From Lachnospiraceae bacterium UBA1818 (GTDB taxonomy: Bacteria > Bacillota > Clostridia > Lachnospirales > Lachnospiraceae), in the NCBI GenBank assembly GCA_904419285.1, contig CAJFQZ010000003.1:62001-126000 (forward strand): DNA of 64,000 bases, in the 5' to 3' direction. The notes beneath the pieces are model-generated. The model made no database searches. It was not told where the DNA came from and worked only from the letters and a program-made list of their open reading frames with translations. Below are positions 1 through 7,383 of this stretch, in pieces (positions within the stretch are counted from its first letter, which is position 1; each line of letters begins with the position of its first letter). A program made the translations under genes and the position numbers.

Positions 1-1907
1 TCTCCTTCTCCCTGATGTTCGCCTTCGGCCTGGTCACCTCGTCGGACGCCATAGCCGGCCTGTCCGAAGGGATGGACACTTTCCGGATGATCCTTGACTT
101 TATCAATGTCATCATCCTCTTTGTGCTCTCCTTTCTCATCAACTATACGACAAAGTTCATGTTCACAAAGAGGAGCCGGGAGTTCGGCATGTATCTCCTG
201 CTCGGCATCCGCCGCGGGAAAGTGATCCTTATGTTCCTGACAGAGATTCTTCTGCTGGGTCTCTTTGCGCTGACGCTCTCCCTCCCCGTCGGATTTCTGA
301 TCAGCCAGATCATCTCTATGATCATTGTCGGAGCCTTCGGAATCCCTGAAGTGATATTTATCGCTTTTGCCCCGGCTTCTGCCGGAATGCTTCTCCTATA
401 TTTTGCCGTTGTCTTCCTTCTCGTCCTTCTGAACATGATGCGGAAAATGGGGAGGATATCCATCCGCGGATTTCTCAATATGGAGAAAGAGAATGAGGAA
501 AAGGTGCTGCGCTCGTCACGGAAGCGGAATGTCCTCTTCTGCATCAGCCTGCTCCTGGGCGTCCTGGGGTTTCTTGTGTGGAACTCCCAGTTCGATCTGA
601 ACGGCGCCTCAGATCAAAGCATTATGTACTGGCTCCTGCTCGGGATCATCCTGTTCATCCTCAGCATTTACGGCGTCTCCGTCACCGCGGGTGATATGCT
701 GCTGACGCTGGTCCTGCAGAAGAGATCGCTCAAATACAAGGGCAGCCACCTTTTTATCGCAAGGACATTTTCCTCCAAGGTGCGCAGCATGAGCGTCACT
801 GTGGGGACCCTTTCCATGCTGGTGGTTCTGACTCTGCTCTCCCTGAATATCTCCTATCTCAACCAGGGGATGTCCGGCTACCTGCTGGAACTGGAAGCGC
901 CTTATGATATCCAGATTTACGACGATCCCGAGGACAGAGACGTTTTCAACGATTATACTGCTCTCATAGAGGAAGACTATACGGTCAGCTCATCCTGCCT
1001 CTTCGACGTATATAAAGAACCTGCAATGAACCTTCAGCCTATTGTCAGCATGCCCGGTTCCAATACAGATTTTGATACCGTCATCCGCCTGAGCACATAC
1101 AATGACCTTCTGAGGCTCCGAGGACTTTCCCCTGTAAGCCTGAAAGATGACGAGTATCTCATCCTCACGGACCGGCAGATGCTCCAGCGCTTTGAGGAAG
1201 ACGGGGAACTCCGGAAGATCACTCTGGCGGACGGTTCGTCCCTGCGTCTGAAAGAGATCACAGATACCGGCTACTGGCAGAGCATCACAGGTCTCACCAG
1301 TTTTGTTGCTGTATATCCTGATCCATATGTACAGGACCTTGAGCCGGTGGAGAGTCATCTGGTCATAGATACCGAGGAAGAGACCACTGCTGATCTTAAT
1401 AAAAAGCTCGTGGATGAAATGTCCTGGCACCTCACATACACAGATGACTCCGGGGATGTGACAAACGAAAATTATAAGGTCACTGTGCGCGGACAGATAG
1501 TCGAGGAAGGAAACAGCATGCTGGCCATCGTCTCCTCCCTCTGTCTGTATCTTGCCTTCATCTTCCTGTCCACTGCCGGCACGATCCTGGCAGTCCAGGC
1601 CCTGAGCGACTCCTCCCGGCACAAATACCGCTATACTGTCCTGAGCCGGCTGGGCATCAGCAGCACCGGTCTCTGTCGGACGGTCGGCAGGCAGCTCCTT
1701 ATCCTGTTCGGGCTGCCGGTCGTGTACCCGGTGATCATCACTTTTCTGTGCATGTCCTCAATAACCCGGTTGTACGGTATCTTTCTGGAAAGCAGCTGGG
1801 CATACCTGCTCTATTTTCTCGCAGGGCTTGTCATCTTCCTTCTTGTGTACCTGATTTATTTTCTGGCCGCGTACATTGGATTTAAGAGAAATATTCAGGA
1901 AACATGA
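1..1907 (+). CDS. ABC transporter permease, BceB/FtsX type (5' end outside window)
   Basis: This is a membrane subunit of an antimicrobial-peptide sensing or detoxifying ABC exporter of the BceB family. The reading frame is already open at the left edge, so the true start lies upstream and at least 630 residues are visible. Hydrophobic segments cluster near the visible N-terminus, around residues 170-235, near 270-290, and in a C-terminal block of about four helices (residues 505-620). Between them, around residues 290-500, lies a long hydrophilic domain of the kind that sits outside the cell and binds peptide. A response-regulator remnant and a BceS-type kinase follow on the same strand, which is the usual Bce module. 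The partner ATPase is not in the window. Family assignment rests on topology and context; the substrate is unknown. Confidence 0.85.
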   Translation, partial: SFSLMFAFGLVTSSDAIAGLSEGMDTFRMILDFINVIILFVLSFLINYTTKFMFTKRSREFGMYLLLGIRRGKVILMFLTEILLLGLFALTLSLPVGFLISQIISMIIVGAFGIPEVIFIAFAPASAGMLLLYFAVVFLLVLLNMMRKMGRISIRGFLNMEKENEEKVLRSSRKRNVLFCISLLLGVLGFLVWNSQFDLNGASDQSIMYWLLLGIILFILSIYGVSVTAGDMLLTLVLQKRSLKYKGSHLFIARTFSSKVRSMSVTVGTLSMLVVLTLLSLNISYLNQGMSGYLLELEAPYDIQIYDDPEDRDVFNDYTALIEEDYTVSSSCLFDVYKEPAMNLQPIVSMPGSNTDFDTVIRLSTYNDLLRLRGLSPVSLKDDEYLILTDRQMLQRFEEDGELRKITLADGSSLRLKEITDTGYWQSITGLTSFVAVYPDPYVQDLEPVESHLVIDTEEETTADLNKKLVDEMSWHLTYTDDSGDVTNENYKVTVRGQIVEEGNSMLAIVSSLCLYLAFIFLSTAGTILAVQALSDSSRHKYRYTVLSRLGISSTGLCRTVGRQLLILFGLPVVYPVIITFLCMSSITRLYGIFLESSWAYLLYFLAGLVIFLLVYLIYFLAAYIGFKRNIQET

Positions 1908-1954
1908 TATAATAAGATACCACCGGAATTGTACGGATTACGTTGAAGATCTGC

Positions 1955-2034
1955 GGGCACCGCAGGGATTCTATGGGCGCCGCCAAAGTTCTTCGGGCTG
2001 CACCGGGGCTCTACAGACACCGCCGGGGTTCTGC
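1955..2034. repeat. Four imperfect 20-bp tandem repeats at the broken start of a response regulator
   Basis: Four units of exactly 20 bp (1955-1974, 1975-1994, 1995-2014, 2015-2034) share a GGGC-ACCGC-GGG-TTCT-like pattern with several mismatches each. They lie where the first 30 or so codons of the downstream response regulator should be. The frame carries a stop at 1944-1946 and has no start codon with a ribosome site. The units are too diverged, too short and lack spacers, so this is not a CRISPR array. Confidence 0.6.
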
Positions 2035-2036
2035 CG

Positions 2037-2606
2037 GATGATTTTAAAGATCTCGCCGGTCAGCTTGCCGGACTTTCCGCCGACCTCATCCTTCTGGACG
2101 TCAATCTTCCTTATGAAAACGGATATGACATCTGCCGGAGGATCCGCGAACTTACCCGGACGCCGGTCATCTTCGTCACCAGCAGGGACACCTCAGCGGA
2201 TGAGCTTATGAGCATCCGCGCAGGAGGCATCGACTTTGTCTCCAAACCCTACGATCCGCTGATCCTCCTGGAGAAGATCCGGCGTGCCCTCAGGCTGACC
2301 GATCCCGGCAATTTCCGCGAACTCACCCGGAAAGGCTGTACGCTGGATCTTCACCTGTCAGTCATCCGGTACAGTGGCAGGGAGGCAGAACTCACCCGGA
2401 ACGAATTCCGCATCCTGTATTATTTCTTTATGAACAGCGGAAAAGTTATCGGAAAAGAAGAACTTCTGGAAAAGCTGTGGAACGACCGCTTCTATCTGGA
2501 TGAAAATGTACTCATGGTCAACATGACCCGGCTGAAGCACAAGCTCAGAGAGATAGGAATCACACATCTGCTGGAAAATATCAGGGGAAAGGGCTGGAAG
2601 CTGTGA
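2037..2606 (+). pseudogene. OmpR-family response regulator (BceR type), N-terminus missing
   Basis: The frame encodes the second half of a receiver domain, with phosphoacceptor Asp in LILLDVNLP, Thr in VIFVTSRD and Lys in VSKPYDP, followed by an intact OmpR winged helix. The receiver N-terminus with its acidic pair is absent: upstream is a 20-bp repeat block and then an in-frame stop at 1944. The only ATG in frame is at 2208, after the phosphorylation site. From 2208 one could get a DNA-binding-only product of 132 residues, but no good ribosome site precedes it. The stop overlaps the GTG start of the following kinase (GTGA), so coupling is preserved. It is either a decayed regulator or an assembly error in the repeat region. 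Confidence 0.75.
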
Positions 2607-3607
2607 ACTTTATTATTTATTTGGAAATGAAATTATGCGATTTTCTCTTTCATATCGTGTTTACCGGACTCGCAGCCCTGCTTCTCTTCGCCGCAGGATT
2701 TCGGCAGGGCTATCTTTTCCTGTTCTCAGCCATCTCTGTCTGCGCCTGGCTTTTCTTTCAGCTTCTCCGTTACTGCAGGCTGCAGAAACGTCAGGAACAG
2801 ATCATGTATCTTACAGACAGCCTGCATGAGACATGGTATGCCTCTGAAGTGCTGCCCGGTCCCAGAGATCTTGAAAGCAAAGGATATTATTACGCCCTTA
2901 AGAAAGCCTGTAAGGCTATGACTGAGCGTCTGGATGACATGGAAGCGGAACAGCAGGACTACCGGGAATATATCGAGAGCTTTGCCCACGAGATCAAAGT
3001 GCCCATCAGCGCGCTCTCGCTGACCTTTGATAACATGAAGGATTACGAGCTCAAAAAGGAAACTGACCGGATCTTCAATCTGGTGGAGCAGATGCTCTAT
3101 TATGCCAGAAGCGAGAATACGGAGAAGGACTACTTTGTCCGCCGGCTTGATCTTCAGGACACAGTGCACGACTCCATACTTAAGTTCCGGCGCTATTTTC
3201 TGGATGCCGGCGTGGAACTGGACGTCCGGATAGAGAAACTCTCTGTTTTCACAGACGAAAAGTGGCTTTCCTTTATCCTGTCCCAGGTCATCCAGAACTC
3301 CCTCAAATATTTTGACAAAATACAGAAGCGCCTTTCCATATACAGTGACGTAACTCCAGCTTCTGTCTCTCTTGTGATCGAAGACAACGGATGCGGGATC
3401 AGTGCTTCGGATCTTCCCCGTGTTTTCGAGAAAGGATTTACCGGGTCAGACCGGTCAAAAAGCGTTTCCACGGGGATGGAACTGTATCTTGCAAAGACAC
3501 TGTGCGACAGACTGAATCTGGGGCTGACAATTGAATCCCTCGAAGGGAAGTTTACGAGAGTAACGATTATATTTCCTGAAGGGACAGTGCACGCAGCAGA
3601 GTTCTGA
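2603..3607 (+). CDS. Sensor histidine kinase, BceS type, with a changed G2 box
   Basis: A 334-residue intramembrane-sensing kinase with two N-terminal transmembrane helices (about residues 13-32 and 35-55) and almost no extracellular loop, as in BceS. The H box reads FAHEIKVPIS (His about residue 129), the N box is QVIQNSLKY and the G1 box is DNGCGIS. The G2 box, normally TGMGLYLAK, reads TGMELYLAK, replacing a conserved glycine with glutamate. That may reduce ATP-lid function. The GTG start at 2603 overlaps the regulator stop; an ATG at 2627 is an alternative. It belongs with the upstream permease and the damaged regulator, so the whole module may be decaying. Confidence 0.87.
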   Translation: MNFIIYLEMKLCDFLFHIVFTGLAALLLFAAGFRQGYLFLFSAISVCAWLFFQLLRYCRLQKRQEQIMYLTDSLHETWYASEVLPGPRDLESKGYYYALKKACKAMTERLDDMEAEQQDYREYIESFAHEIKVPISALSLTFDNMKDYELKKETDRIFNLVEQMLYYARSENTEKDYFVRRLDLQDTVHDSILKFRRYFLDAGVELDVRIEKLSVFTDEKWLSFILSQVIQNSLKYFDKIQKRLSIYSDVTPASVSLVIEDNGCGISASDLPRVFEKGFTGSDRSKSVSTGMELYLAKTLCDRLNLGLTIESLEGKFTRVTIIFPEGTVHAAEF

Positions 3608-3672
3608 CCTGCGGGGATCATTATTTCCATCCCCTTTTTCTATAGTCCGCTGGACTCTTTAAGGATCCGGCA

Positions 3673-3729
3673 GAAAAAAATACGCCGGGACGGCACCTGC
3701 CTCAGGTTTCGTCCCGGCGTATTTTTTCT
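3673..3729. terminator. Bidirectional terminator between kinase and pflA
   Basis: A GC-rich stem (TACGCCGGGAC paired with GTCCCGGCGTA) is flanked by A7 on the left and T6 on the right. It can terminate both the plus-strand kinase operon and the minus-strand pfl operon, which converge here. Confidence 0.85.
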
Positions 3730-3737
3730 GCATGCTC

Positions 3738-4469
3738 TTATTCCTGTCCGGTATGCAGGATCTCATTTGCATTCTTGATCCGATCTTTCGTCGGCGGTTC
3801 GATGCCTGCCAGCGGATAGTCATATCCCAGCTCTTTCCACTTATATTCGCCAAAGGTATGGTACGGCAGAACTTCCACCTTCTCAACATTATTTAATGTC
3901 TTTATAAACGAATAAAGCTTTTCAAGATATTCATCTTTGTCGCTTCTCTCCGGCACAAGCACATGTCTGATCCAGACCGGCTTTCCGATTTCAGACAGAT
4001 ACTGCACCATGTCAAGGATATTCTTGTTCGTATGTCCCGTCAGTATCTTGTGCTGCTCATCATCAATATGCTTGATGTCCACCAGCAGCAGATCCGTGTA
4101 CTTCATGAGCTCATTGAACTTTCCAAAGAAAGGCTCTTCCCGTGTAAAAGGCGCGCCGCTCGTGTCGATCGTCGTGTTGATCCCCTTTTCCTTTGCTTTC
4201 TTAAACAGTTCGATCATGAAATCTATCTGAAGCAGAGGTTCTCCCCCGCTCACCGTTATTCCGCCGCCGTCCTTCCAGTAGGATCTGTACCGCAGCGCCT
4301 GCGCCAGCAGCTCGTCCGCGCTCTTCTGCTCCCCCACCTGCATGTTCCAGGTATCCGGGTTGTGGCAGAACTGGCACCGCATCGGACATCCTGCGACAAA
4401 AATAACAAAACGTACGCCTGGCCCGTCGACCGAGCCAAAACTCTCTGTAGAATGGATATATCCGTTCAT
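3738..4469 (-). CDS. pflA: Pyruvate formate-lyase activating enzyme
   Basis: A radical-SAM glycyl-radical activase that installs the glycyl radical on PflB in the cytoplasm using a [4Fe-4S] cluster, SAM and reduced flavodoxin or ferredoxin. The cluster motif CPMRCQFC (C-x3-C-x2-C) is followed by HNPDTW, and GGEPLLQ (SAM-binding GGE) is present. The start was set at 4469 (MNGYIHS) because AAGGAGAG lies just upstream and PflA proteins begin this way; a longer frame to 4526 has no ribosome site. The product is 243 residues, normal for PflA. pflB lies immediately upstream on the same strand, separated by about 245 bp of repeats, so the two are probably co-transcribed or separately fine-tuned. Confidence 0.96.
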   Translation of the reverse strand: MNGYIHSTESFGSVDGPGVRFVIFVAGCPMRCQFCHNPDTWNMQVGEQKSADELLAQALRYRSYWKDGGGITVSGGEPLLQIDFMIELFKKAKEKGINTTIDTSGAPFTREEPFFGKFNELMKYTDLLLVDIKHIDDEQHKILTGHTNKNILDMVQYLSEIGKPVWIRHVLVPERSDKDEYLEKLYSFIKTLNNVEKVEVLPYHTFGEYKWKELGYDYPLAGIEPPTKDRIKNANEILHTGQE

Positions 4470-4482
4470 AAACTCTCCTTCC

Positions 4483-4711
4483 GGGACGTAGTCAAATTGA
4501 ATTTCACTACGTCCCCAATTGTTCACAGCCCTGTCCCTTTTTGAAATTCACTATGTCCCCTATGTGAAACTTCCACAATTTTGTCATTCAAACACACTGA
4601 AATCAGCACAACATTTGTGCAGATTTCGAAAGAGGACAGGGCTGTCTGCAAAAAGGGACGGGGCTGCCGTTAAGAAGGGACGTAGTCAAACTGAATTTCA
4701 CTACGTCCCCG
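4483..4711. repeat. Inverted-repeat-rich spacer between pflB and pflA
   Basis: Two near-identical hairpins, 4483-4516 and 4678-4711, each read GGGACGTAGT, a spacer of about 12 bp, then ACTACGTCCC. A half copy (TTCACTATGTCCCC) ends at 4560. A second phrase, CAGCCCTGTCC at about 4527-4537, has its inverted partner GGACAGGGCTG at about 4634-4644. The modular, mirrored layout resembles REP or MITE elements. No transposase is present and no protein is coded. Confidence 0.65.
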
Positions 4712-4715
4712 AAAA

Positions 4716-6974
4716 TTACATTCTATCGTGGCAGGTTCTTGCGATTACATCAAGCTGCTGCTCTCTTGTCAGGTCGATGAACTTCACAGCGTATCCTGAT
4801 ACGCGGATCGTGAAGTTTGCATACTCTTCCTTCTCCGGATGTTCCATCGCATCGATCAGTTTCTCTGTACCGAATACGTTCACGTTCAGGTGATGAGCTC
4901 CCTGATCGAAGTATCCGTCGAGAACGTGCACAAGATTCTTCTTGCGCTCGTCGTCGTCATGTCCCAGTGCTCCCGGGCTGATCGTCTGGGTATTGGAGAT
5001 TCCGTCAAGCGCCTGCTCATACGGCAGTTTCGCAACAGAGTTGAGGGAAGCAAGAAGTCCGTTCTTCTCTGCGCCGTAGGACGGGTTTGCTCCCGGTGCC
5101 AGCGGCTCGCCTGCTTTTCTTCCATCCGGAAGAGATCCTGTAGCCTTACCGTAAACCACGTTGGATGTGATCGTAAGGATGGATGTTGTAGGCTCAGAAT
5201 TTCTGTATGTGTGGCACTTCTTCAGCTTGCTCATGAATGTGCGGAGCAGCCATACTGCAATATCGTCTGCGCGGTCGTCGTCGTTTCCGTATCTCGGGAA
5301 ATCTCCCTCGATCTCGAATCCTGTAGCAACGCCGTCGTCATCGCGGACTACTTTAACCTTTGCGTACTTGATCGCGCTTAAGGAGTCAACTACGTGTGAG
5401 AATCCTGCGATACCTGTAGCAAATGTACGTCTTACATTTGTATCGATAAGCGCCATCTCAGCAGCCTCATAGTAGTACTTATCATGCATGTAGTGGATCA
5501 TGTTCAGTGTATCAACATACAGCTTGGACAGCCACTCCATCATCTGGTCATATTTCTCCATAACCTCGTCATAGTCAAGGTACTCGGATGTGATCGGTCT
5601 GTACAGCGGAGATACCTGCTGTTTTGTCTTCTCGTCAACACCGCCGTTGATCGCGTACAGAAGGCATTTTGCAAGGTTCGCACGAGCTCCGAAGAACTGG
5701 ATCTCCTTACCTGTCTCTGTTGCGGATACACAGCAGCAGATAGAATAGTCGTCGCCCCATACCGGACGCATCACATCATCATTCTCATACTGAATGGAGC
5801 TTGTCTTAACAGAAATATAAGCTGCATATTTCTTGAAGTTCTCCGGCAGGTGTGAGGAGTACAGAACTGTCAGGTTCGGCTCCGGTGACGGTCCCATGTT
5901 CTCCAGTGTGTGGAGGAAACGGTAGTCGTTCTTTGTTACCATGTGACGTCCGTCCATTCCGATACCAGCCATCTCCAGCGTAGCCCAAACCGGGTCTCCG
6001 GAGAACAGTTCGTTGTAAGACGGGATTCTCGCGAACTTCACCATTCTGAACTTCATTACCATGTGGTCGATGAGCTCCTGAGCCTGCTCCTCTGTCAGGA
6101 TGCCCTTCTCCAGGTCTCTCTGGATATAGATATCAAGGAATGTGGAAATACGTCCGACACTCATTGCAGCTCCGTTCTGTGTCTTGATCGCTGCAAGGTA
6201 TCCGAAGTACAGCCACTGAACAGCCTCTTTTGCGTTTGTCGCCGGCTTGGAGATATCATAGCCGTAAGACTCTGCCATCTCTTTCATTCCATTGAGCGCG
6301 CGGATCTGATCAGCGATCTCTTCGCGGAGACGGAAATCTGTTCCCTTCATTCCGTGTCTCTCATACTCAACAAAATCAGACTGCTTCTGCTCGATCAGGT
6401 AGTCAATACCGTAGAGAGCTACGCGGCGGTAGTCGCCTACGATACGTCCTCTTCCGTATGTATCCGGAAGACCTGTGATGATCTTGTTGTGACGTGCCTT
6501 CTTCATCTCAGGAGTATAGATATCAAATACCGCCTGGTTATGTGTCTTATGATATTTTGTAAAGATTTCATGCAGTTTTTTACTCGGTGTATATCCGTAT
6601 GTCGTACAAGCCTGCTCAGCCATCTTGATTCCGCCGTACGGCATAAATGCTCTCTTCAGCGGCTTGTCTGTCTGAAGACCGACAACCTGCTCTAAATCCT
6701 TCATCTCCTCATTGATATATCCCGGGCCGTATGCTGTCAGACCGGAAACAACCTCTGTCTCCATATCCAGAACGCCGCCTTTTGCACGCTCTTCCTTCTG
6801 CAGTTTGGAGAGTTCGCCCCAGAGTTTATTTGTTGCTTCTGTCGGGCCTGCAAGGAAAGACTCATCTCCGTCATACTGAGTATAGTTGTGCTGGATGAAA
6901 TCACGGACATTGACTTCCTCTTTCCAGAGATGTCCCTTGAAATCTGCCCACTGGTCAAAATTTACTTTTGCCAT
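4716..6974 (-). CDS. pflB: Formate C-acetyltransferase (pyruvate formate-lyase)
   Basis: Glycyl-radical enzyme converting pyruvate and CoA to acetyl-CoA and formate in anaerobic mixed-acid fermentation. The 752-residue length is typical. The catalytic cysteine pair is in SICCCVS (residues 413-415, three consecutive cysteines where E. coli has two), and the radical glycine is in RVSGYAV near residue 727, 25 residues from the C-terminus. The ATG at 6974 is preceded by AAGGAGG. It has its own promoter (7055-7083) next to two palindromes that may bind regulators. pflA follows downstream on the same strand. Confidence 0.97.
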   Translation of the reverse strand: MAKVNFDQWADFKGHLWKEEVNVRDFIQHNYTQYDGDESFLAGPTEATNKLWGELSKLQKEERAKGGVLDMETEVVSGLTAYGPGYINEEMKDLEQVVGLQTDKPLKRAFMPYGGIKMAEQACTTYGYTPSKKLHEIFTKYHKTHNQAVFDIYTPEMKKARHNKIITGLPDTYGRGRIVGDYRRVALYGIDYLIEQKQSDFVEYERHGMKGTDFRLREEIADQIRALNGMKEMAESYGYDISKPATNAKEAVQWLYFGYLAAIKTQNGAAMSVGRISTFLDIYIQRDLEKGILTEEQAQELIDHMVMKFRMVKFARIPSYNELFSGDPVWATLEMAGIGMDGRHMVTKNDYRFLHTLENMGPSPEPNLTVLYSSHLPENFKKYAAYISVKTSSIQYENDDVMRPVWGDDYSICCCVSATETGKEIQFFGARANLAKCLLYAINGGVDEKTKQQVSPLYRPITSEYLDYDEVMEKYDQMMEWLSKLYVDTLNMIHYMHDKYYYEAAEMALIDTNVRRTFATGIAGFSHVVDSLSAIKYAKVKVVRDDDGVATGFEIEGDFPRYGNDDDRADDIAVWLLRTFMSKLKKCHTYRNSEPTTSILTITSNVVYGKATGSLPDGRKAGEPLAPGANPSYGAEKNGLLASLNSVAKLPYEQALDGISNTQTISPGALGHDDDERKKNLVHVLDGYFDQGAHHLNVNVFGTEKLIDAMEHPEKEEYANFTIRVSGYAVKFIDLTREQQLDVIARTCHDRM

Positions 6975-7054
6975 TCGTTAAAAACCTCCTTCATGAAATC
7001 CTGTATCTGAATAAATCTCGAGCACCAGATTCTCTCTGATCTCTTACATGCGCT

Positions 7055-7083
7055 AGTATATCATCGTGTTAAAAAAAAGACAA
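7055..7083 (-). promoter_or_regulatory. pflB sigma-A promoter
   Basis: On the minus strand TTGTCT (7083-7078) is separated by exactly 17 bp from TATACT (7060-7055), about 80 bp upstream of the pflB start. The two palindromes at 7093-7136 sit just upstream of the -35 box. Confidence 0.65.
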
Positions 7084-7092
7084 GCCCTATAT

Positions 7093-7107
7093 TGATAATC
7101 GTTATCA
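7093..7107. promoter_or_regulatory. Fur/PerR-like palindrome upstream of pflB
   Basis: TGATAATCGTTATCA has perfect TGATAA/TTATCA arms and differs at one base from the 7-1-7 Fur consensus TGATAATNATTATCA. It is centred about 50 bp upstream of the probable transcription start. Half-site spacing excludes a classic FNR site (TTGAT-N4-ATCAA). Regulation by a Fur-family protein is inferred only. Confidence 0.5.
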
Positions 7108-7116
7108 CAAATGCCC

Positions 7117-7136
7117 TTGTACTCAATTTTGTACAA
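7117..7136. promoter_or_regulatory. Second palindrome upstream of pflB
   Basis: TTGTAC, 8 bp, GTACAA forms a perfect 6-bp dyad ten bases from the Fur-like site. It could be an operator for another fermentation regulator; the binding protein is not known. The rest of 6975-7383 holds the promoter, these sites and one terminator, with no gene. Confidence 0.35.
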
Positions 7137-7324
7137 AATGCGACATTTTCAACTACATATTGTATCTGTAAAAATACAAAGAACTATAAAAAGCAGACCG
7201 GACTCCTGCAGACGCCCCCGCTTAAGCCGACCGGCAGAAGTACCAAAAGGCACATTCCCGGAGTATAAGATACCGCCAGGGTCTCATCCTGCCCCTCTCT
7301 TCCGCTTTTGTGCCTCCAATAAAC

Positions 7325-7360
7325 GGCGCCGGCAGGAGGATACGATTGTCTGCCGGCGCC
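7325..7360 (-). terminator. Probable terminator of the two-component/ABC operon
   Basis: An 11-bp perfect GC-rich stem (GGCGCCGGCAG/CTGCCGGCGCC) with a 14-nt loop lies 25 bp after the permease stop. On the minus strand it is followed by only a short T run (GTTTATT), so strength is uncertain. Confidence 0.6.
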
Positions 7361-7383
7361 ACCTTTCTGTTATATCAGATCCA

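Noticed and set aside
1955..2034. Possible mini-CRISPR
   Set aside because: Units are 20 bp, contiguous without spacers, imperfect, and no cas genes are present.
1876..2211. 111-codon frame bridging the permease end and the response regulator
   Set aside because: It begins inside the permease gene and is Pro/Ser/Arg-rich. The receiver sequence lies in a different frame.
5910..6695. 261-codon open frame antisense to pflB
   Set aside because: No motif or ribosome site; pflB is certain on the other strand.
7093..7107. FNR or CRP site for anaerobic control of pfl
   Set aside because: Half-site spacing (TGAT-N7-ATCA) does not match TTGAT-N4-ATCAA or TGTGA-N6-TCACA; the Fur 7-1-7 geometry fits better.
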